NCBI RefSeq assembly: GCF_027111315.2
Contig: NZ_CP114289.2
Location: 2,976,001 to 3,040,000, forward strand
From: Flavobacterium limnophilum
GTDB taxonomy: Bacteria; Bacteroidota; Bacteroidia; Flavobacteriales; Flavobacteriaceae
DNA length: 64,000 nt
Direction: 5' to 3'
Below, in pieces: positions 58,984 to 64,000 of the stretch. Positions within the stretch are counted from its first letter, which is position 1. Each line of letters opens with the position of its first letter. Below the pieces are notes generated by a model. That model saw nothing but the letters and a program-made list of their open reading frames with translations. It was not told where the DNA came from and searched no databases. The position numbers were made by a program, and so were the translations under genes.

Positions 58984-59160
58984 ACTATCCCCCCACCAAC
59001 GCCTAATTCTCTTATGTATTTCAGCCTTGAATTCTTCAGGAGTTAATCCATTTTTAAATTCTTCATCAAAATCAAAAGTGGCTCTATCAATTCCTTGAAG
59101 TTTAATTTTCGAAGTTTCGTAAGCCACAGAAGGCTCTTCAGCTTTGTTTCTTTTTGGATT
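58984..59160 (-). pseudogene. Gene fragment with both ends missing
   Basis: On the minus strand an open stretch reads NPKRNKAEEPSVAYETSKIK, then LQGIDRATFDFDEEF, KNGLTPEEFKAEIHKRIRRW. This well-formed, charged sequence looks like a real protein N-terminal region. It has no ATG after the upstream stop (only a GTG at 59127) and loses sense where the DUF2971 gene ends. I read it as the remnant of a gene cut when the DUF2971 gene arrived. The family is not recognised. Confidence 0.4.
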
Positions 59161-59222
59161 TTATTTTTTAGGATTCACAACCGTTGTTTTACGTAACGAA
59201 TTTACAATTAATTCTTTAAACC

Positions 59223-59264
59223 AAAAAATCCCAAACTATCAACTGATAATTTGGGATTCTTTTT
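59223..59264 (-). terminator. Hairpin terminator of the galE operon
   Basis: On the minus strand AATCCCAAA pairs with TTTGGGATT, with further pairing TATCA/TGATA inside, followed by six T. Confidence 0.75.
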
Positions 59265-59298
59265 AGTCTTAAACTTGATACTAAAATCTTAATACTTT

Positions 59299-60312
59299 TT
59301 AAGAACGAACCTTCTGTTCCCATTTCCAGGCACTTGCCATAGCTTCTTCCAATGTTAATTCTGATTTCCAGCCTAAAACATTATTGGCTTTATCGGTATT
59401 AGCATACGCTTCGGTAATATCGCCTTCTCTGCGAGGCACAATTTTATATGGCAATTTTTGTCCGCTTACTTTCTCGAAAGAATGAATCACTTCCAAAACC
59501 GAGCTTCCTGTTCCTGTTCCTAGATTGAAAATCTCCACTTTGTCCAAATTCTTTTTATCCAATAAGCGTTTCATTGCAATAACGTGGGCTTTCGCCAAAT
59601 CGACTACGTGAATGTAATCGCGAACACAAGTTCCGTCAGGCGTAGGATAATCATCGCCGAAAACTGACAATTCTTTGCGTAAACCCAATCCAGTTTGAGT
59701 GATAAACGGCACCAAATTTTGCGGAACTCCCAAAGGCAATTCGCCAATTTCAGCCGATGGATGTGCTCCAATCGGGTTGAAATAACGCAATAAAATCGCG
59801 TTGATATTGGTTACTTTGGCAGCATCTGTAATAATTTCTTCTCCTATTTGCTTGGTATTTCCGTAAGGAGACATTGCCGTTTGGATGGGTGCATCTTCGG
59901 TAATGGGCATTTTTTCGGCTTGACCGTAAACCGTGCAAGACGAACTAAAAATGAAATTGGATTCCGGTAGTTTTTGCAATTCTTGAAGCAAATAAATCAA
60001 GCTATTGATGTTGTTTTCATAATACTCCAATGGTTTTCCAACACTTTCGCCAACCGCTTTCGAAGCTGCAAAATGAATGACACCCGAAATATCTTGGTGC
60101 TTTTTGAAAAAATCCTGAACTTTTGCTTTCTCGCGCAAATCCAACTTTTCGAAAAGTGGTTTTTTATTCGTAATGGCGGTAATTCCTTTTAAAACTTCTT
60201 CCGAAGAATTCGAAAGATCATCAACAATCACTACTTCAAAACCTTGATTTTGCAATTCGACCACGGTATGGGAACCAATAAATCCCAATCCTCCTGTTAC
60301 TAATATTTTCAT
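59299..60312 (-). CDS. galE: UDP-glucose 4-epimerase
   Basis: A 337-residue extended short-chain dehydrogenase that interconverts UDP-glucose and UDP-galactose with tightly bound NAD+. The NAD loop GGLGFIGSHT is at residues 7-16. S124/S125 and the YxxxK pair Y150/K154 (SPYGNTKQIGEE) form the catalytic site. YFNPIGAHPSAEIGE and the GVQNLVPFI-like GVPQNLVPFI fit the substrate domain; GTGTGSSVLEVI is near the end. It follows a DegT-type aminotransferase after 5 bases, forming a sugar-nucleotide operon. Confidence 0.96.
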   Translation of the reverse strand: MKILVTGGLGFIGSHTVVELQNQGFEVVIVDDLSNSSEEVLKGITAITNKKPLFEKLDLREKAKVQDFFKKHQDISGVIHFAASKAVGESVGKPLEYYENNINSLIYLLQELQKLPESNFIFSSSCTVYGQAEKMPITEDAPIQTAMSPYGNTKQIGEEIITDAAKVTNINAILLRYFNPIGAHPSAEIGELPLGVPQNLVPFITQTGLGLRKELSVFGDDYPTPDGTCVRDYIHVVDLAKAHVIAMKRLLDKKNLDKVEIFNLGTGTGSSVLEVIHSFEKVSGQKLPYKIVPRREGDITEAYANTDKANNVLGWKSELTLEEAMASAWKWEQKVRS

Positions 60313-60317
60313 GTTTT

Positions 60318-61448
60318 TTATTTTAAAAATTCTAGAACGGAATCCGTTATGAATTTGATTTGCTCATCGTCTAATTCAGTGTGCATTGGCAAGGCAATCA
60401 CTTCTTTTGCCAATTGGTTGGTTACTGGAAAATCTTCTTCTTTGTAACGAGAATCCAAATACGCTTTTTGTGAATGCAATGGAATTGGATAATAAATCGC
60501 ACAAGGAATTCCTTTGTCCAGCAAGTGTTGCATCAATGCATCTCGGTCAGCATCGATAATTCGCAATACATATTGATGAAAAACGTGGCAATCACATATC
60601 TCGCAAATACTTGGAGCAATGATATTTTTGTTGCCTTCAAAAGCTGCTGTATATTTTCTGGCAGCATTTTGACGCGCTGCATTGTATTCGTCCAACAAAG
60701 GTAATTTAGCATTCAAAACTGCTGCTTGAATACTGTCCAATCTTGAATTTACGCCAACCACATCGTGATGGTAACGCTCGTACATTCCGTGGTTTACGAT
60801 TCCTCTAATTTTGTGTGCCAAAACATCGTCGTTGGTAAAAATAGCTCCACCATCGCCATAACATCCTAGATTTTTAGATGGAAAAAATGAGGTTGAGCCA
60901 ACATTTCCAATAGTTCCGGCTTTCTTTTTGGTTCCATCTGAAAACTTGCAATTGGCTCCAATAGCTTGTGCATTGTCTTCAATTACATACAAGTTATGTT
61001 CTTTGGCAATAGCCATAATCGCTTCCATATTGGCAGCACGACCAAACAAATGTACTGGCACAATGGCTTTGGTTTTTGGCGTAATCGCTTTCTTGATGGC
61101 TTCGATAGAAATATTCATGTTAAACAAATCAACATCGACCAAAACCGGAGTGAGTTGCAACAAAGCGATTACTTCAACCGTTGCAGCAAAGGTGAAATCG
61201 GCGGTAATAACTTCGTCACCTGGTTTTAAATCCAATCCCATCATGGCAATTTGCAAGGCATCGGTTCCGTTGGCACAAGGAATTACGTGTTTTACGTCGA
61301 GATATTCTTCTAGGTTTTTTTGGAATTGGTGAACTTGTGGTCCGTTAATGTAAGTGTTGGTGTCAAGAACTTCTTGGATTGAAGTATTTACTACATCTTT
61401 TATTTTATCATATTGACTTTTCAAGTCAACCATTTGCAATTTTTTCAT
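60318..61448 (-). CDS. DegT/DnrJ/EryC1/StrS-family sugar aminotransferase
   Basis: A 376-residue PLP enzyme. The cofactor lysine is K192 in STSFFPSKNLGCYGDGGA. PCANGTDALQIAM, DFTFAATVEVI and VIEDNAQAIGA are typical of the family. It transfers an amino group from glutamate to a keto-sugar nucleotide, making an amino sugar for O-antigen, capsule or protein glycosylation. The exact sugar is unknown. It is the first gene of a two-gene operon with galE; a minus-strand -7 box lies at 61515-61522. Confidence 0.94.
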   Translation of the reverse strand: MKKLQMVDLKSQYDKIKDVVNTSIQEVLDTNTYINGPQVHQFQKNLEEYLDVKHVIPCANGTDALQIAMMGLDLKPGDEVITADFTFAATVEVIALLQLTPVLVDVDLFNMNISIEAIKKAITPKTKAIVPVHLFGRAANMEAIMAIAKEHNLYVIEDNAQAIGANCKFSDGTKKKAGTIGNVGSTSFFPSKNLGCYGDGGAIFTNDDVLAHKIRGIVNHGMYERYHHDVVGVNSRLDSIQAAVLNAKLPLLDEYNAARQNAARKYTAAFEGNKNIIAPSICEICDCHVFHQYVLRIIDADRDALMQHLLDKGIPCAIYYPIPLHSQKAYLDSRYKEEDFPVTNQLAKEVIALPMHTELDDEQIKFITDSVLEFLK

Positions 61449-61514
61449 TTAATCTTAAGTTTAAAGTTCATTTAAAACAAAATTCACATGGCGTATCAAG
61501 TTTTAAATTCAGAA

Positions 61515-61522
61515 CAAAAATA
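61515..61522 (-). promoter_or_regulatory. -7 box TATTTTTG of the DegT-galE operon
   Basis: Exact TAnnTTTG match on the minus strand, 66 bases before the ATG at 61448. Confidence 0.5.
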
Positions 61523-61591
61523 GGGATTTTAGGAGAATGATTTTATAGATATTTAAAAGAAAACGTATTTTAGCCGCAGAAATTTTTTGAT

Positions 61592-62821
61592 ATGCTTTTT
61601 CTCTACAACATAATTGTTCAAATTGCGAATTTTTCATTGAAAATCATCGCTAGCTTCAGCCCAAAAATCAAACTTTTTATCGACGGTCGAAAACCTGTTT
61701 TTGATATTTTGGCAACAAAAATCAAATCAACCGACAAAACCATTTGGTTTCACGCCGCTTCGCTTGGCGAATATGAGCAAGGTTTGCCAGTTATCGAAAA
61801 AATTAAAGAAAAATATCCCAGTCATAAAATCGTGATTTCTTTTTTCTCTCCTTCTGGTTATGAAGTCCGAAAAAACAACACCGTTGCCGATGTCACAGTC
61901 TACCTGCCTTTGGACACCAAAAAAAATGCGCAACAATTTTTGAAACTGCTTCATCCCGAAATGGTGTTTTTTATCAAATACGAATATTGGCCGAATTATT
62001 TGAATGAACTCCAAAAACTGAAAACTCCGACCTATTTAATTTCGGGAATTTTCAGGGAAAACCAAATGTTCTTCAAATGGTATGGCGGATTTTACAGAAA
62101 AGCATTGGAAACTTTCACTTATTTTTTTGTACAAAATGAAAGTTCCAAAAATTTGTTATTGCAATTAGACAAAACCAATGTGGCCGTTTCTGGCGACACC
62201 CGTTTTGACCGAGTGGCCGCTATTTTGGAAAAAGACAATTCCCTTGATTTTATTGAGACGTTCAAAAACGAAACCTTGACCATTGTCGTGGGAAGTTCTT
62301 GGCCAAAAGACGAAAGTCTATTGGTTGATTACATCAATCAAACTTCCGAAAAAGTAAAGTTTATCATTGCTCCACACAACATCAAAGCCGAGCAAATTCA
62401 AGAATTGAAAAATTCAATTTCTAAAAAAGTCGTCTTGTTTTCAGAAAAAGAAACCAAAAATCTGGCAGATTTTGACGTCTTCATCATAGACACCATCGGG
62501 ATTCTGACCAAGATTTATAGTTATGCCGATATTGCTTATGTTGGTGGCGGTTTTGGAAACCCAGGCGTTCACAATATACTTGAACCCGCAACGTTCGGCG
62601 TTCCGATTGTTATTGGCCCAAATTTCAGACATTTTGCAGAAGCTACGGCATTGGTAAACATGGATGGCTGTATTTCCATCTCGGACAAAAACAGTCTATT
62701 TGATGCTTTTTCCAATTTAATCACCAATGACGACATCCGACATGAAAAAGGACATATTTGCAGTACTTTCGTGCAAATGAACAAGGGAGCAACGGCTATT
62801 ATCATGAAGAATATTTCATAA
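61592..62821 (+). CDS. waaA: 3-deoxy-D-manno-octulosonic acid (Kdo) transferase
   Basis: A 409-residue GT30 transferase that attaches Kdo to lipid A precursor at the inner membrane. An N-terminal hydrophobic segment (about 1-20) anchors it. The catalytic Glu lies in WFHAASLGEYEQGLPVI; FIKYEYWPNYL, GDTRFDRV, VVGSSWPKDE, APHNIKAEQI and YVGGGFGNPGVHNILEPATFGVPIVIGP (two parts) are all diagnostic. Length is typical. It is divergent from the DegT-galE operon, so LPS core and sugar-nucleotide genes are side by side. Confidence 0.95.
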   Translation: MLFLYNIIVQIANFSLKIIASFSPKIKLFIDGRKPVFDILATKIKSTDKTIWFHAASLGEYEQGLPVIEKIKEKYPSHKIVISFFSPSGYEVRKNNTVADVTVYLPLDTKKNAQQFLKLLHPEMVFFIKYEYWPNYLNELQKLKTPTYLISGIFRENQMFFKWYGGFYRKALETFTYFFVQNESSKNLLLQLDKTNVAVSGDTRFDRVAAILEKDNSLDFIETFKNETLTIVVGSSWPKDESLLVDYINQTSEKVKFIIAPHNIKAEQIQELKNSISKKVVLFSEKETKNLADFDVFIIDTIGILTKIYSYADIAYVGGGFGNPGVHNILEPATFGVPIVIGPNFRHFAEATALVNMDGCISISDKNSLFDAFSNLITNDDIRHEKGHICSTFVQMNKGATAIIMKNIS

Positions 62822-63177
62822 CTTAAATTAAGTAATTTTTGTAGTCCTAATTTTCATTTAAAGACTAAAAAAAACACCCCTAATTAAATAATCACCCCCT
62901 AAAACCAGCATTTTAATAGTAAATAAACCCTGACAGCTTTATCCCACTTCCAAATTAATAGCTATAATTACACCCCCTGACAAAGCTTGACACGACTCTA
63001 TTTTTTGAAAAATTGCGAAATATTTCAGGAGATTACTTTTCTGACTCACAAGTTTGAACAAAGAGAATATTACAAATGAATATTATTTTTCAAAAAAAAT
63101 ATAAAAAAATATTTTACCTATTAAAAAATTTATATCTTTGCCCCGAATTAATAATTAACCTTTTATAATTAAGTAAG
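62822..63177. other. Intergenic region upstream of the small lipoprotein
   Basis: These 356 bases hold no gene. Seen: ACTTAAATTAAGT (62823-62835), three CACCCC(C)T boxes near 62873, 62892 and 62973, and the strong -7 box at 63133-63140. The boxes might be operator sites; nothing else is recognisable. Confidence 0.5.
63133..63140 (+). promoter_or_regulatory. -7 box TATCTTTG of the small lipoprotein gene
   Basis: Exact TAnnTTTG match inside a very AT-rich stretch, 37 bases before the ATG at 63178. Confidence 0.65.
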
Positions 63178-63369
63178 ATGAAAAAAGTATTTTTAAGTTT
63201 AGCTGTTGTTGCTGTTTTAACTGTTGTATCTTGTAAAAAAGAAACTCCAGCTACTGAAGAAGTTGCTGTAGACACTACTGCTGTAGCTGTTGACACTGCT
63301 GCTGTTGCTGTTGATACTGCTGCTGTTGTAGCTGATACTACTGCTGTTGCTGCTCCAGAAGCTAAGTAA
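63178..63369 (+). CDS. Small Ala/Val/Asp/Thr-repeat lipoprotein
   Basis: A 63-residue protein. It has a lipoprotein signal peptide (MKKVFLSLAVVAVLTVVSC, Cys 19), then KKETPATEE and about five copies of the unit VAVDTAA or a close variant, ending in APEAK. The whole mature part is acidic and of low complexity, like a flexible tether or spacer in the outer membrane. DNA of the repeat is a simple 21-bp-like GCTGTTGCTGTTGAYACT pattern. A strong promoter and a tight terminator suggest high expression. No named family, though small lipoproteins of this sort are common in flavobacteria. Confidence 0.78.
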   Translation: MKKVFLSLAVVAVLTVVSCKKETPATEEVAVDTTAVAVDTAAVAVDTAAVVADTTAVAAPEAK

Positions 63370-63390
63370 TTCTAAATTACAGAAAAAAAA

Positions 63391-63418
63391 TAAGCTGCGC
63401 TATGCGTGGCTTTTTTTT
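63391..63418 (+). terminator. Terminator of the small lipoprotein gene
   Basis: AGCTGCGC-TAT-GCGTGGCT (8 pairs, two of them G-T) followed by T8. Confidence 0.75.
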
Positions 63419-63486
63419 ATGTCTATTTTAAATTAATTTTCAAACACACCACCCAAACAATCAAATAGACATTTGTAGGAAAAACA

Positions 63487-63521
63487 AAAAGCCATACACC
63501 GAAAAGTGCCATGGCTTTTTT
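63487..63521 (+). terminator. Second hairpin with T run
   Basis: AAAGCCAT and ATGGCTTT arms with a 15-base loop, followed by a T run. Possibly a backup terminator. Confidence 0.5.
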
Positions 63522-63681
63522 TTATGAAATAAAGTTATATCTTTTTATTTTTTTTTTAAAATGTAGTAATCCGCTTTCGACATAATTTTAGACTACCAAA
63601 TATTTATGATTAAATTTTGTAGTTCCACAGGTTTTAGGATTGATCCCATGATTTTCAAAAGAAGAAAACCATAAAACAAAC

Positions 63682-63728
63682 AAAAAAAAAAAAAAAACCG
63701 CAAAGAATTAAAAATTAATTCTTTACGG
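63682..63728 (-). terminator. Terminator of the tRNA-Gly/tRNA-Leu transcript
   Basis: On the minus strand CCGTAAAGAATTAA pairs with TTAATTCTTTGCGG (one mismatch), followed by about 16 T. It lies just past the 3' end of tRNA-Leu. Confidence 0.85.
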
Positions 63729-63736
63729 CTTCCTAG

Positions 63737-63822
63737 TACTCAGAGCGGGACTTGAACCCGCACGAACATTGCTGTTCACTGGATTTTAAGTCCAGCGTGT
63801 CTACCAATTTCACCATCCGAGC
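63737..63822 (-). tRNA. tRNA-Leu (anticodon TAA)
   Basis: An 86-base class II tRNA on the minus strand. Acceptor GCTCGGA/TCTGAGT, D-arm with TGGTAGACAC, anticodon stem CTGGA/TCCAG with loop CTTAAAA (anticodon TAA), a long variable arm (TGAACAGCAATGTTCG) and T-loop TTCAAGT. CCA is not encoded. Confidence 0.95.
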
Positions 63823-63875
63823 ATTTTGCTTTTCGATGTTATATCTAATTTAAAAAAAAAATTAATTAAATACAG

Positions 63876-63890
63876 CACCATCCGAGCATT
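63876..63890 (-). repeat. 15-bp duplicate of the tRNA-Leu 5' end
   Basis: CACCATCCGAGCATT is identical to 63811-63825, which covers the first 12 bases of tRNA-Leu and 3 bases ahead of it. The rest of the tRNA is not present. It stands between tRNA-Leu and tRNA-Gly and may be a leftover of a tRNA duplication or of an integration event. Confidence 0.7.
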
Positions 63891-63901
63891 GCATGGTTTT
63901 G

Positions 63902-63974
63902 AGCGAAAAACGGGGCTCGAACCCGCGACCTCGACCTTGGCAAGGTCGCGCTCTACCAACTGAGCTATTTTCGC
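63902..63974 (-). tRNA. tRNA-Gly (anticodon GCC)
   Basis: A 73-base cloverleaf on the minus strand. Acceptor GCGAAAA/TTTTCGC, D-arm GCTC-AGTTGGTAGA-GC, anticodon stem CGACC/GGTCG with loop TTGCCAA (anticodon GCC), T-loop TTCGAGC. No encoded CCA. Transcribed ahead of tRNA-Leu. Its arms differ from the tandem TCC copies at 16 kb, so it is a separate isoacceptor. Confidence 0.96.
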
Positions 63975-64000
63975 ATTTCATTCTAAAAAGAACCGCAACA

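Larger units (their letters stand above)
63370..63736. other. Intergenic region with terminators only
   Basis: No gene is seen between the small lipoprotein and tRNA-Leu. The stretch holds three hairpins with T or A runs (entered separately) and otherwise plain AT-rich sequence. Confidence 0.6.

Noticed and set aside
63876..63890. A further tRNA gene between tRNA-Leu and tRNA-Gly
   Set aside because: Only the first 12 bases of tRNA-Leu are repeated; no cloverleaf can form.

Overview
The window is AT-rich chromosomal DNA from a member of the phylum Bacteroidota, almost certainly a gliding flavobacterium (Flavobacterium or a close relative). The evidence is the gliding genes gldB and gldC, a type IX secretion plug-family protein, a T9SS C-terminal sorting domain on a polysaccharide lyase, PurT and DnaG of flavobacterial type, and more than twenty copies of the Bacteroidota -7 promoter element TAnnTTTG just upstream of genes. 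No prophage, CRISPR array, rRNA operon or plasmid functions were seen. The one complete mobile element is an IS256-family insertion sequence at 51492-52837.

Layout. 1-4.7 kb: gldC (partial) and gldB, divergent from nadE; a LuxR-type response regulator; dnaG. 4.9-7.9 kb: an ECF sigma/anti-sigma pair followed by an outer-membrane protein and a secreted 19-residue tandem-repeat protein. 8-12.6 kb: polyprenyl diphosphate synthase, rlmN, a RelE/ParE-type toxin-antitoxin pair fused by overlap to an O-methyltransferase, PAP2 phosphatase and tatA. 12.6-15 kb: three paralogous secreted carboxypeptidase-regulatory-like proteins. 15.3-19.1 kb: peptidase E, two tandem tRNA-Gly(TCC) genes, a GNAT enzyme and two unrelated L,D-transpeptidases. 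19.3-24.7 kb: a DUF5916 outer-membrane protein, gpmI and a CoA-transferase. 24.9-31.6 kb: a TetR-regulated type I export operon (ABC, HlyD, TolC), then map and a methyltransferase. 31.6-38.2 kb: SNF2 helicase, T9SS plug-family protein, apaG, pruA. 38.4-46.6 kb: a YafQ-type TA pair, rsmG, a front-end desaturase, an aminotransferase, a PL11 rhamnogalacturonan lyase and a U32 peptidase. 46.7-51.5 kb: a zinc-ribbon miniprotein, purT, then a stress cluster (Crp/Fnr regulator, pirin, YjdJ-like GNAT, YjdI ferredoxin-like, YceI). 51.5-64 kb: IS256, a GT4-toroid protein with a GH130 enzyme, fabD, a DUF2971 gene beside a gene remnant, galE, a DegT aminotransferase, waaA, a tiny lipoprotein, tRNA-Leu(TAA) and tRNA-Gly(GCC).

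Most of the window is housekeeping and envelope biology. The least explained signals cluster around 48-51 kb. A 139-nt element (49789-49927) folds on paper into a perfect four-way cloverleaf with no unpaired junction bases and complementary loops on arms 1 and 3. A palindrome (CTTAAT-N4-RTTAAG) lies exactly 38 bp upstream of the -7 boxes of both the pirin and yceI genes. This is where a class II Crp/Fnr-type activator would sit, and a Crp/Fnr gene is next door. A 21-bp coding-phase minisatellite and a 21-bp perfect inverted repeat lie in the same few kilobases. Elsewhere the DnaG zinc-finger ligands are all replaced, and the exporter ATPase has several non-canonical catalytic motifs. All similarities are from recognition of motifs and families; no search was run.
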